This document shows, piece by piece, positions 51,127-64,000 of a stretch of DNA of 64,000 bases. Source of the stretch: Catonia carolina (taxonomy: Eukaryota > Arthropoda > Insecta > Hemiptera > Achilidae). The translations under genes and the position numbers were made by a program. Under the pieces are notes generated by a model, which had not been told where the DNA came from, searched no databases, and was given only the letters and a program-made list of their open reading frames with translations. The stretch is taken from the NCBI GenBank assembly GCA_035578175.1, contig JAQMRL010000004.1, forward strand, positions 40,815,401 to 40,879,400. Direction: 5' to 3'. Every line of letters begins with the position of its first letter. The first letter of the stretch is position 1.

Positions 51127-52986
51127 AGTTTTATTTTGATACGTACATATTTTTTTGTTTCTGTTAAACACAATAATAGCGTAGGTCAAAAATGATTTGT
51201 CTAGTAACGTCTTGTCAAGTCTATTTTTCGTTGATTTAGGATCTGTTAGTTAAAGGGAAATTTATAAGCAGTATTTATATCTTCTACACAGGCAGTGTAA
51301 AAATATAACTTTTAACACCTGATTCGTACAGGTGAGATAAATAAAAAATAATTTGGCGACAGCAATCGCTTACTTGTCGTAGCGAAAGTATAAGCAGAAA
51401 AATTACGATCCCGATAGCTGTGATTTTATAGAGTTTTAGGCCTGTAATCAGTGTTTATGTAGGCAGCTTGTTCGAATATTACAATTTTATAAGCATTTTC
51501 AGATGCGACTTTTTAACGTTCCGAAACCGAACAATTCATGCGTTCTCTTAAGCAAGGTAGGCTAATAAAATTACTTATTTTCAAACCAATTTGTCACTAA
51601 ACTAAAATGCTGGCTGTTGAAATTGTTGTGCAATGAAAATTGTATTTTAGGTAAGCAGCGGACAAGGTGGTTTGAACCTCTAAAATGTTTTTTGAGTGAG
51701 ATGAGTTGAATTGGTTTACATGGTCTTCTCACAGCGTTTATAATTATACTTATCAGAATGCCAGTCCTTCGGAAAATCGTGTACTTTCGACTCTCCGAAT
51801 GACACCTGTATTTCATTATCAACAGGGTTTGATTGTAAAATGAAATGCATGAATCTCAGATGAGATAACTCTGGCTAGTGTCGTTTATACCTCTACCTCT
51901 TCTGTTCATACGTGCTTTAAACATATAATTGGCTGACCCTGTGATAAACATGAATACATATTTACGGTCAGGAACTAGCAAATTACGTGCAAAAAATGTT
52001 TACCACTCTACCTTTTCATTATGGCCACAATAAATTTCATCCATCTTAAAATACAGGAACTAAAGAAATAAGAGTAAAGCCAGAAAACCTTTTATGAAAA
52101 TACATCGGCCTATATATCATCATTTTGTCAGACCGTTGATTTTTATTTTTCGACTAATGCTCGTTGGTAGAGCAAAATAGTTTTCTTGTTATAAAACCGA
52201 TTAATGAGGTATATCTTCTTACCCGGTAGGACATTGACTTTGTTTCGTCTCAAGATATTTTGAATTAGAATTTTCAGTTGCCTTCTACGTATCGTAATAT
52301 TTATTTACAGTTATATAAAATCATTCCCTTAAAAATATGATACATTACTGGCCAAAATTTATGTTACAAAAATCGAACAACTAGGAAAATAGATAACTCC
52401 CTTTTGTTTAATTTTCTTTGTGTCGGTATCGAATGAACACTCGTGATTTTTTATAAAACCGTGTTAACATTTAGCAGCAAATGAAACCAATTTTTAATTT
52501 CCTGAAGAACTCGAAAGATCTCTACAATATGGTAGCCTACTACATATTTCGTAAGTGATATTTAACTAGAAACTATAAATCTCATTAAAAGGTACCTTCA
52601 TATGTTCTGCCCTACCGTTAACTAGAAGTTGACATTGGGTGTGGACTTTATATTACAATCACACTCGACGTGACGCCCAGAATCAGTACGGACCAATCAG
52701 AACGCAGCATATCCTGACGAATGACGTAACGCTCAAGACACTTTCTCATTGGTTGACATCGGTGTGACGTAGTACAGTAATATAAACTCTCTGATTGGAC
52801 AATATTAACCAATCAAAATGACGCAAAAGAAGACATCTGATTGGTTAAAACTGGGCTTTCTTATCGGCCGAAAATACGAGACTCTGATTGGGCAATTATT
52901 ACCTGAGCCGTTGACGTCACATGCGCATCACACTCAACTTGGCCCGACTTACTCACGCAACCCTAATAGATCGTTTGTTGAATACC
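51127..52986 (+). repeat. 1860-bp array unit 18
   Basis: G at 51332 and A at 52064 are shared with unit 17. A at 52411 and T at 52454 are shared with unit 21. Private C at 52745. Promoter-like block 52634-52919. Confidence 0.95.
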
Positions 52987-54846
52987 AGTTTTATTTTGAT
53001 ACGTACATATTTTTTTGTTTCTGTTAAACACAATAATAGCGTAGGTCAAAAATGATTTGTCTAGTAACGTCTTGTCAAGTCTATTTTTCGTTGATTTAGG
53101 ATCTGTTAGTTAAAGGGAAATTTATAAGCAGTATTTATATCTTCTACACAGGCAGTGTAAAAATATAACTTTTAACACCTGATTCGTACAGATGAGATAA
53201 ATAAAAAATAATTTGGCGACAGCAATCGCTTACTTGTCGTAGCGAAAGTATAAGCAGAAAAATTACGATCCCGATAGCTGTGATTTTATAGAGTTTTAGG
53301 CCTGTAATCAGTGTTTATGTAGGCAGCTTGTTCGAATATTACAATTTTATAAGCATTTTCAGATGCGACTTTTTAACGTTCCGAAACCGAACAATTCATG
53401 CGTTCTCTTAAGCAAGGTAGGCTAATAAAATTACTTATTTTCAAACCAATTTGTCACTAAACTAAAATGCTGGCTGTTGAAATTGTTGTGCAATGAAAAT
53501 TGTATTTTAGGTAAGCAGCGGACAAGGTGGTTTGAACCTCTAAAATGTTTTTTGAGTGAGATGAGTTGAATTGGTTTACATGGTCTTCTCACAGCGTTTA
53601 TAATTATACTTATCAGAATGCCAGTCCTTCGGAAAATCGTGTACTTTCGACTCTCCGAATGACACCTGTATTTCATTATCAACAGGGTTTGATTGTAAAA
53701 TGAAATGCATGAATCTCAGATGAGATAACTCTGGCTAGTGTCGTTTATACCTCTACCTCTTCTGTTCATACGTGCTTTAAACATATAATTGGCTGACCCT
53801 GTGATAAACATGAATACATATTTACGGTCAGGAACTAGCAAATTACGTGCAAAAAATGTTTACCACTCTACCTTTTCATTATGGCCACAATAAATTTCAT
53901 CCATCTTAAAATACAGGAACTAATGAAATAAGAGTAAAGCCAGAAAACCTTTTATGAAAATACATCGGCCTATATATCATCATTTTGTCAGACCGTTGAT
54001 TTTTATTTTTCGACTAATGCTCGTTGGTAGAGCAAAATAGTTTTCTTGTTATAAAACCGATTAATGAGGTATATCTTCTTACCCGGTAGGACATTGACTT
54101 TGTTTCGTCTCAAGATATTTTGAATTAGAATTTTCAGTTGCCTTCTACGTATCGTAATATTTATTTACAGTTATATAAAATCATTCCCTTAAAAATATGA
54201 TACATTACTGGCCAAAATTTATGTTACAAAAATCGAACAACTAGGAAAATAGATAACTCCCTTTTGTTTATTTTTCTTTGTGTCGGTATCGAATGAACAC
54301 TCGTGATTTTTTAAAAAACCGTGTTAACATTTAGCAGCAAATGAAACCAATTTTTAATTTCCTGAAGAACTCGAAAGATCTCTACAATATGGTAGCCTAC
54401 TACATATTTCGTAAGTGATATTTAACTAGAAACTATAAATCTCATTAAAAGGTACCTTCATATGTTCTGCCCTACCGTTAACTAGAAGTTGACATTGGGT
54501 GTGGACTTTATATTACAATCACACTCGACGTGACGCCCAGAATCAGTACGAACCAATCAGAACGCAGCATATCCTGACGAATGACGTAACGCTCAAGACA
54601 CTTTGTCATTGGTTGACATCGGTGTGACGTAGTACAGTAATATAAACTCTCTGATTGGACAATATTAACCAATCAAAATGACGCAAAAGAAGACATCTGA
54701 TTGGTTAAAACTGGGCTTTCTTATCGGCCGAAAATACGAGACTCTGATTGGGCAATTATTACCTGAGCCGTTGACGTCACATGCGCATCACACTCAACTT
54801 GGCCCGACTTACTCACGCAACCCTAATAGATCGTTTGTTGAATACC
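52987..54846 (+). repeat. 1860-bp array unit 19
   Basis: Private A at 54551, just before a CCAAT core that stays intact. Promoter-like block 54494-54779. Confidence 0.95.
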
Positions 54847-56706
54847 AGTTTTATTTTGATACGTACATATTTTTTTGTTTCTGTTAAACACAATAATAGC
54901 GTAGGTCAAAAATGATTTGTCTAGTAACGTCTTGTCAAGTCTATTTTTCGTTGATTTAGGATCTGTTAGTTAAAGGGAAATTTATAAGCAGTATTTATAT
55001 CTTCTACACAGGCAGTGTAAAAATATAACTTTTAACACCTGATTCGTACAGATGAGATAAATAAAAAATAATTTGGCGACAGCAATCGCTTACTTGTCGT
55101 AGCGAAAGTATAAGCAGAAAAATTACGATCCCGATAGCTGTGATTTTATAGAGTTTTAGGCCTGTAATCAGTGTTTATGTAGGCAGCTTGTTCGAATATT
55201 ACAATTTTATAAGCATTTTCAGATGCGACTTTTTAACGTTCCGAAACCGAACAATTCATGCGTTCTCTTAAGCAAGGTAGGCTAATAAAATTACTTATTT
55301 TCAAACCAATTTGTCACTAAACTAAAATGCTGGCTGTTGAAATTGTTGTGCAATGAAAATTGTATTTTAGGTAAGCAGCGGACAAGGTGGTTTGAACCTC
55401 TAAAATGTTTTTTGAGTGAGATGAGTTGAATTGGTTTACATGGTCTTCTCACAGCGTTTATAATTATACTTATCAGAATGCCAGTCCTTCGGAAAATCGT
55501 GTACTTTCGACTCTCCGAATGACACCTGTATTTCATTATCAACAGGGTTTGATTGTAAAATGAAATGCATGAATCTCAGATGAGATAACTCTGGCTAGTG
55601 TCGTTTATACCTCTACCTCTTCTGTTCATACGTGCGTTAAACATATAATTGGCTGACCCTGTGATAAACATGAATACATATTTACGGTCAGGAACTAGCA
55701 AATTACGTGCAAAAAATGTTTACCACTCTACCTTTTCATTATGGCCACAATAAATTTCATCCATCTTAAAATACAGGAACTAATGAAATAAGAGTAAAGC
55801 CAGAAAACCTTTTATGAAAATACATCGGCCTATATATCATCATTTTGTCAGACCGTTGATTTTTATTTTTCGACTAATGCTCGTTGGTAGAGCAAAATAG
55901 TTTTCTTGTTATAAAACCGATTAATGAGGTATATCTTCTTACCCGGTAGGACATTGACTTTGTTTCGTCTCAAGATATTTTGAATTAGAATTTTCAGTTG
56001 CCTTCTACGTATCGTAATATTTATTTACAGTTATATAAAATCATTCCCTTAAAAATATGATACATTACTGGCCAAAATTTATGTTACAAAAATCGAACAA
56101 CTAGGAAAATAGATAACTCCCTTTTGTTTATTTTTCTTTGTGTCGGTATCGAATGAACACTCGTGATTTTTTAAAAAACCGTGTTAACATTTAGCAGCAA
56201 ATGAAACCAATTTTTAATTTCCTGAAGAACTCGAAAGATCTCTACAATATGGTAGCCTACTACATATTTCGTAAGTGATATTTAACTAGAAACTATAAAT
56301 CTCATTAAAAGGTACCTTCATATGTTCTGCCCTACCGTTAACTAGAAGTTGACATTGGGTGTGGACTTTATATTACAATCACACTCGACGTGACGCCCAG
56401 AATCAGTACGGACCAATCAGAACGCAGCATATCCTGACGAATGACGTAACGCTCAAGACACTTTGTCATTGGTTGACATCGGTGTGACGTAGTACAGTAA
56501 TATAAACTCTCTGATTGGACAATATTAACCAATCAAAATGACGCAAAAGAAGACATCTGATTGGTTAAAACTGGGCTTTCTTATCGGCCGAAAATACGAG
56601 ACTCTGATTGGGCAATTATTACCTGAGCCGTTGACGTCACGTGCGCATCACACTCAACTTGGCCCGACTTACTCACGCAACCCTAATAGATCGTTTGTTG
56701 AATACC
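54847..56706 (+). repeat. 1860-bp array unit 20
   Basis: Private G at 55636. G at 56641 after the CRE, as in unit 12. Promoter-like block 56354-56639. Confidence 0.95.
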
Positions 56707-58566
56707 AGTTTTATTTTGATACGTACATATTTTTTTGTTTCTGTTAAACACAATAATAGCGTAGGTCAAAAATGATTTGTCTAGTAACGTCTTGTCAAGT
56801 CTATTTTTCGTTGATTTAGGATCTGTTAGTTAAAGGGAAATTTATAAGCAGTATTTATATCTTCTACACAGGCAGTGTAAAAATATAACTTTTAACACCT
56901 GATTCGTACAGATGAGATAAATAAAAAATAATTTGGCGACAGCAATCGCTTACTTGTCGTAGCGAAAGTATAAGCAGAAAAATTACGATCCCGATAGCTG
57001 TGATTTTATAGAGTTTTAGGCCTGTAATCAGTGTTTATGTAGGCAGCTTGTTCGAATATTACAATTTTATAAGCATTTTCAGATGCGACTTTTTAACGTT
57101 CCGAAACCGAACAATTCATGCGTTCTCTTAAGCAAGGTAGGCTAATAAAATTACTTATTTTCAAACCAATTTGTCACTAAACTAAAATGCTGGCTGTTGA
57201 AATTGTTGTGCAATGAAAATTGTATTTTAGGTAAGCAGCGGACAAGGTGGTTTGAACCTCTAAAATGTTTTTTGAGTGAGATGAGTTGAATTGGTTTACA
57301 TGGTCTTCTCACAGCGTTTATAATTATACTTATCAGAATGCCAGTCCTTCGGAAAATCGTGTACTTTCGACTCTCCGAATGACACCTGTATTTCATTATC
57401 AACAGGGTTTGATTGTAAAATGAAATGCATGAATCTCAGATGAGATAACTCTGGCTAGTGTCGTTTATACCTCTACCTCTTCTGTTCATACGTGCTTTAA
57501 ACATATAATTGGCTGACCCTGTGATAAACATGAATACATATTTACGGTCAGGAACTAGCAAATTACGTGCAAAAAATGTTTACCACTCTACCTTTTCATT
57601 ATGGCCACAATAAATTTCATCCATCTTAAAATACAGGAACTAATGAAATAAGAGTAAAGCCAGAAAACCTTTTATGAAAATACATCGGCCTATATATCAT
57701 CATTTTGTCAGACCGTTGATTTTTATTTTTCGACTAATGCTCGTTGGTAGAGCAAAATAGTTTTCTTGTTATAAAACCGATTAATGAGGTATATCTTCTT
57801 ACCCGGTAGGACATTGACTTTGTTTCGTCTCAAGATATTTTGAATTAGAATTTTCAGTTGCCTTCTACGTATCGTAATATTTATTTACAGTTATATAAAA
57901 TCATTCCCTTAAAAATATGATACATTACTGGCCAAAATTTATGTTACAAAAATCGAACAACTAGGAAAATAGATAACTCCCTTTTGTTTAATTTTCTTTG
58001 TGTCGGTATCGAATGAACACTCGTGATTTTTTATAAAACCGTGTTAACATTTAGCAGCAAATGAAACCAATTTTTAATTTCCTGAAGAACTCGAAAGATC
58101 TCTACAATATGGTAGCCTACTACATATTTCGTAAGTGATATTTAACTAGAAACTATAAATCTCATTAAAAGGTACCTTCATATGTTCTGCCCTACCGTTA
58201 ACTAGAAGTTGACATTGGGTGTGGACTTTATATTACAATCACACTCGACGTGACGCCCAGAATCAGTACGGACCAATCAGAACGCAGCATATCCTGACGA
58301 ATGACGTAACGCTCAAGACACTTTGTCATTGGTTGACATCGGTGTGACGTAGTACAGTAATATAAACTCTCTGATTGGACAATATTAACCAATCAAAATG
58401 ACGCAAAAGAAGACATCTGATTGGTTAAAACTGGGCTTTCTTATCGGCCGAAAATACGAGACTCTGATTGGGCAATTATTACCTGAGCCGTTGACGTCAC
58501 ATGCGCATCACACTCAACTTGGCCCGACTTACTCACGCAACCCTAATAGATCGTTTGTTGAATACC
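56707..58566 (+). repeat. 1860-bp array unit 21
   Basis: A at 57991 and T at 58034 repeat the unit 18 pair exactly 5580 bp later. Promoter-like block 58214-58499. Confidence 0.95.
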
Positions 58567-60426
58567 AGTTTTATTTTGATACGTACATATTTTTTTGTTT
58601 CTGTTAAACACAATAATAGCGTAGGTCAAAAATGATTTGTCTAGTAACGTCTTGTCAAGTCTATTTTTCGTTGATTTAGGATCTGTTAGTTAAAGGGAAA
58701 TTTATAAGCAGTATTTATATCTTCTACACAGGCAGTGTAAAAATATAACTTTTAACACCTGATTCGTACAGATGAGATAAATAAAAAATAATTTGGCGAC
58801 AGCAATCGCTTACTTGTCGTAGCGAAAGTATAAGCAGAAAAATTACGATCCCGATAGCTGTGATTTTATAGAGTTTTAGGCCTGTAATCAGTGTTTATGT
58901 AGGCAGCTTGTTCGAATATTACAATTTTATAAGCATTTTCAGATGCGACTTTTTAACGTTCCGAAACCGAACAATTCATGCGTTCTCTTAAGCAAGGTAG
59001 GCTAATAAAATTACTTATTTTCAAACCAATTTGTCACTAAACTAAAATGCTGGCTGTTGAAATTGTTGTGCAATGAAAATTGTATTTTAGGTAAGCAGCG
59101 GACAAGGTGGTTTGAACCTCTAAAATGTTTTTTGAGTGAGATGAGTTGAATTGGTTTACATGGTCTTCTCACAGCGTTTATAATTATACTTATCAGAATG
59201 CCAGTCCTTCGGAAAATCGTGTACTTTCGACTCTCCGAATGACACCTGTATTTCATTATCAACAGGGTTTGATTGTAAAATGAAATGCATGAATCTCAGA
59301 TGAGATAACTCTGGCTAGTGTCGTTTATACCTCTACCTCTTCTGTTCATACGTGCTTTAAACATATAATTGGCTGACCCTGTGATAAACATGAATACATA
59401 TTTACGGTCAGGAACTAGCAAATTACGTGCAAAAAATGTTTACCACTCTACCTTTTCATTATGGCCACAATAAATTTCATCCATCTTAAAATACAGGAAC
59501 TAATGAAATAAGAGTAAAGCCAGAAAACCTTTTATGAAAATACATCGGCCTATATATCATCATTTTGTCAGACCGTTGATTTTTATTTTTCGACTAATGC
59601 TCGTTGGTAGAGCAAAATAGTTTTCTTGTTATAAAACCGATTAATGAGGTATATCTTCTTACCCGGTAGGACATTGACTTTGTTTCGTCTCAAGATATTT
59701 TGAATTAGAATTTTCAGTTGCCTTCTACGTATCGTAATATTTATTTACAGTTATATAAAATCATTCCCTTAAAAATATGATACATTACTGGCCAAAATTT
59801 ATGTTACAAAAATCGAACAACTAGGAAAATAGATAACTCCCTTTTGTTTATTTTTCTTTGTGTCGGTATCGAATGAACACTCGTGATTTTTTAAAAAACC
59901 GTGTTAACATTTAGCAGCAAATGAAACCAATTTTTAATTTCCTGAAGAACTCGAAAGATCTCTACAATATGGTAGCCTACTACATATTTCGTAAGTGATA
60001 TTTAACTAGAAACTATAAATCTCATTAAAAGGTACCTTCATATGTTCTGCCCTACCGTTAACTAGAAGTTGACATTGGGTGTGGACTTTATATTACAATC
60101 ACACTCGACGTGACGCCCAGAATCAGTACGGACCAATCAGAACGCAGCATATCCTGACGAATGACGTAACGCTCAAGACACTTTGTCATTGGTTGACATC
60201 GGTGTGACGTAGTACAGTAATATAAACTCTCTGATTGGACAATATTAACCAATCAAAATGACGCAAAAGAAGACATCTGATTGGTTAAAACTGGGCTTTC
60301 TTATCGGCCGAAAATACGAGACTCTGATTGGGCAATTATTACCTGAGCCGTTGACGTCACATGCGCATCACACTCAACTTGGCCCGACTTACTCACGCAA
60401 CCCTAATAGATCGTTTGTTGAATACC
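58567..60426 (+). repeat. 1860-bp array unit 22
   Basis: Consensus apart from the ATCGG allele near 60304, the last of the run. Promoter-like block 60074-60359. Confidence 0.95.
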
Positions 60427-62286
60427 AGTTTTATTTTGATACGTACATATTTTTTTGTTTCTGTTAAACACAATAATAGCGTAGGTCAAAAATGATTTGT
60501 CTAGTAACGTCTTGTCAAGTCTATTTTTCGTTGATTTAGGATCTGTTAGTTAAAGGGAAATTTATAAGCAGTATTTATATCTTCTACACAGGCAGTGTAA
60601 AAATATAACTTTTAACACCTGATTCGTACAGATGAGATAAATAAAAAATAATTTGGCGACAGCAATCGCTTACTTGTCGTAGCGAAAGTATAAGCAGAAA
60701 AATTACGATCCCGATAGCTGTGATTTTATAGAGTTTTAGGCCTGTAATCAGTGTTTATGTAGGCAGCTTGTTCGAATATTACAATTTTATAAGCATTTTC
60801 AGATGCGACTTTTTAACGTTCCGAAACCGAACAATTCATGCGTTCTCTTAAGCAAGGTAGGCTAATAAAATTACTTATTTTCAAACCAATTTGTCACTAA
60901 ACTAAAATGCTGGCTGTTGAAATTGTTGTGCAATGAAAATTGTATTTTAGGTAAGCAGCGGACAAGGTGGTTTGAACCTCTAAAATGTTTTTTGAGTGAG
61001 ATGAGTTGAATTGGTTTACATGGTCTTCTCACAGCGTTTATAATTATACTTATCAGAATGCCAGTCCTTCGGAAAATCGTGTACTTTCGACTCTCCGAAT
61101 GACACCTGTATTTCATTATCAACAGGGTTTGATTGTAAAATGAAATGCATGAATCTCAGATGAGATAACTCTGGCTAGTGTCGTTTATACCTCTACCTCT
61201 TCTGTTCATACGTGCTTTAAACATATAATTGGCTGACCCTGTGATAAACATGAATACATATTTACGGTCAGGAACTAGCAAATTACGTGCAAAAAATGTT
61301 TACCACTCTACCTTTTCATTATGGCCACAATAAATTTCATCCATCTTAAAATACAGGAACTAATGAAATAAGAGTAAAGCCAGAAAACCTTTTATGAAAA
61401 TACATCGGCCTATATATCATCATTTTGTCAGACCGTTGATTTTTATTTTTCGACTAATGCTCGTTGGTAGAGCAAAATAGTTTTCTTGTTATAAAACCGA
61501 TTAATGAGGTATATCTTCTTACCCGGTAGGACATTGACTTTGTTTCGTCTCAAGATATTTTGAATTAGAATTTTCAGTTGCCTTCTACGTATCGTAATAT
61601 TTATTTACAGTTATATAAAATCATTCCCTTAAAAATATGATACATTACTGGCCAAAATTTATGTTACAAAAATCGAACAACTAGGAAAATAGATAACTCC
61701 CTTTTGTTTATTTTTCTTTGTGTCGGTATCGAATGAACACTCGTGATTTTTTAAAAAACCGTGTTAACATTTAGCAGCAAATGAAACCAATTTTTAATTT
61801 CCTGAAGAACTCGAAAGATCTCTACAATATGGTAGCCTACTACATATTTCGTAAGTGATATTTAACTAGAAACTATCAATCTCATTAAAAGGTACCTTCA
61901 TATGTTCTGCCCTACCGTTAACTAGAAGTTGACATTGGGTGTGGACTTTATATTACAATCACACTCGACGTGACGCCCAGAATCAGTACGGACCAATCAG
62001 AACGCAGCATATCCTGACGAATGACGTAACGCTCAAGACACTTTGTCATTGGTTGACATCGGTGTGACGTAGTACAGTAATATAAACTCTCTGATTGGAC
62101 AATATTAACCAATCAAAATGACGCAAAAGAAGACATCTGATTGGTTAAAACTGGGCTTTCTTATTGGCCGAAAATACGAGACTCTGATTGGGCAATTATT
62201 ACCTGAGCCGTTGACGTCACATGCGCATCACACTCAACTTGGCCCGACTTACTCACGCAACCCTAATAGATCGTTTGTTGAATACC
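60427..62286 (+). repeat. 1860-bp array unit 23
   Basis: Private C at 61877. Reverts to ATTGG near 62164. Promoter-like block 61934-62219. Confidence 0.95.
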
Positions 62287-64000
62287 AGTTTTATTTTGAT
62301 ACGTACATATTTTTTTGTTTCTGTTAAACACAATAATAGCGTAGGTCAAAAATGATTTGTCTAGTAACGTCTTGTCAAGTCTATTTTTCGTTGATTTAGG
62401 ATCTGTTAGTTAAAGGGAAATTTATAAGCAGTATTTATATCTTCTACACAGGCAGTGTAAAAATATAACTTTTAACACCTGATTCGTACAGATGAGATAA
62501 ATAAAAAATAATTTGGCGACAGCAATCGCTTACTTGTCGTAGCGAAAGTATAAGCAGAAAAATTACGATCCCGATAGCTGTGATTTTATAGAGTTTTAGG
62601 CCTGTAATCAGTGTTTATGTAGGCAGCTTGTTCGAATATTACAATTTTATAAGCATTTTCAGATGCGACTTTTTAACGTTCCGAAACCGAACAATTCATG
62701 CGTTCTCTTAAGCAAGGTAGGCTAATAAAATTACTTATTTTCAAACCAATTTGTCACTAAACTAAAATGCTGGCTGTTGAAATTGTTGTGCAATGAAAAT
62801 TGTATTTTAGGTAAGCAGCGGACAAGGTGGTTTGAACCTCTAAAATGTTTTTTGAGTGAGATGAGTTGAATTGGTTTACATGGTCTTCTCACAGCGTTTA
62901 TAATTATACTTATCAGAATGCCAGTCCTTCGGAAAATCGTGTACTTTCGACTCTCCGAATGACACCTGTATTTCATTATCAACAGGGTTTGATTGTAAAA
63001 TGAAATGCATGAATCTTAGATGAGATAACTCTGGCTAGTGTCGTTTATACCTCTACCTCTTCTGTTCATACGTGCTTTAAACATATAATTGGCTGACCCT
63101 GTGATAAACATGAATACATATTTACGGTCAGGAACTAGCAAATTACGTGCAAAAAATGTTTACCACTCTACCTTTTCATTATGGCCACAATAAATTTCAT
63201 CCATCTTAAAATACAGGAACTAATGAAATAAGAGTAAAGCCAGAAAACCTTTTATGAAAATACATCGGCCTATATATCATCATTTTGTCAGACCGTTGAT
63301 TTTTATTTTTCGACTAATGCTCGTTGGTAGAGCAAAATAGTTTTCTTGTTATAAAACCGATTAATGAGGTATATCTTCTTACCCGGTAGGACATTGACTT
63401 TGTTTCGTCTCAAGATATTTTGAATTAGAATTTTCAGTTGCCTTCTACGTATCGTAATATTTATTTACAGTTATATAAAATCATTCCCTTAAAAATATGA
63501 TACATTACTGGCCAAAATTTATGTTACAAAAATCGAACAACTAGGAAAATAGATAACTCCCTTTTGTTTATTTTTCTTTGTGTCGGTATCGAATGAACAC
63601 TCGTGATTTTTTAAAAAACCGTGTTAACATTTAGCAGCAAATGAAACCAATTTTTAATTTCCTGAAGAACTCGAAAGATCTCTACAATATGGTAGCCTAC
63701 TACATATTTCGTAAGTGATATTTAACTAGAAACTATAAATCTCATTAAAAGGTACCTTCATATGTTCTGCCCTACCGTTAACTAGAAGTTGACATTGGGT
63801 GTGGACTTTATATTACAATCACACTCGACGTGACGCCCAGAATCAGTACGGACCAATCAGAACGCAGCATATCCTGACGAATGACGTAACGCTCAAGACA
63901 CTTTGTCATTGGTTGACATCGGTGTGACGTAGTACAGTAATATAAACTCTCTGATTGGACAATATTAACCAATCAAAATGACGCAAAAGAAGACATCTGA
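62287..64000 (+). repeat. 1860-bp array unit 24 (cut by window end)
   Basis: 1714 bases are present. Private T at 63017. The promoter-like block starts at 63794 and is cut. The array continues beyond the window. Confidence 0.95.

Larger units (their letters stand above)
19509..64000. repeat. Tandem array of 1860-bp units (23 whole plus one partial)
   Basis: The same sequence recurs head to tail at exactly 1860 bp, except for two 1861-bp units that each have one extra A. Most units carry zero to six differences from the consensus. The start of a unit is arbitrary; here it is set at AGTTTTATTTTGATAC, the first base shared at the left edge. The unit is AT-rich with one compact promoter-like block. 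Other signals are AATAAA words (for example 20408) and splice-like words (TTTTAG then GTAAG at 20023-20033; GTAAGT at 20929-20934). Two short frames (83 codons minus, 69 codons plus) recur in every unit but look non-coding. No rRNA, snRNA, tRNA or histone sequence was recognised. Confidence 0.95.

Noticed and set aside
19509..64000. Array as 5S rRNA, snRNA or histone gene cluster
   Set aside because: Insect tandem gene clusters can have units of this scale, but no 5S, U1, U2, U4, U5 or U6 landmark words and no histone frames were found on either strand.
19509..64000. CRISPR-like or bacterial tandem system
   Set aside because: The period of 1860 bp with no unique spacers, together with a eukaryotic promoter-like block, rules this out.

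Overview
This window is eukaryotic repeat DNA, most likely from an arthropod and probably an insect. It is AT-rich and intron-like, has no bacterial-style gene packing, and its only convincing gene is a baculovirus-F-like envelope gene, a type carried by arthropod LTR retroelements. I cannot name the species. No host gene, rRNA, tRNA, snRNA or histone gene was recognised.

Layout: (1) 1-10381 is an LTR retroelement on the plus strand. It has a truncated left LTR (1-946), a primer-binding-site position at 947, about 4.1 kb of T-rich non-coding sequence, an intact 636-codon env gene (5959-7869), a G-rich polypurine tract (8064-8074) and a complete 2.3-kb right LTR (8075-10381). The 946 bp of LTR that can be compared show no difference, so the insertion is recent. 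No gag or pol frame exists between the LTRs, so the element looks non-autonomous but carries env. (2) 10382-19506 holds three head-to-tail copies of a 3.78-kb repeat. Copy A follows the LTR directly, B is complete, and C is cut off after about 1.6 kb. (3) 19509-64000 is a head-to-tail array of a different repeat, 1860 bp long (two units are 1861): 23 whole units and a partial 24th running off the window. Units differ by only a few substitutions.

The most interesting signal is in the 1860-bp unit. Each whole unit carries a block of about 290 bp with eight CCAAT-box cores in both orientations, six TGACG cores including one perfect TGACGTCA (CRE/ATF), and TATA-like sequences on both strands. This resembles a compact bidirectional promoter repeated every 1.86 kb. 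The unit has no credible protein gene: its two short reading frames accumulate mostly amino-acid-changing variants. The array may therefore be a transcribed non-coding satellite, a multicopy non-coding RNA locus or a transcription-factor-binding array. Sequence alone cannot choose between these.

Nested history as read here: the 3.78-kb repeat was tandemly duplicated, joined at one end to the 1860-bp array at a point that is also a deletion breakpoint in copy A, and bounded at the other end by a young env-bearing LTR element.
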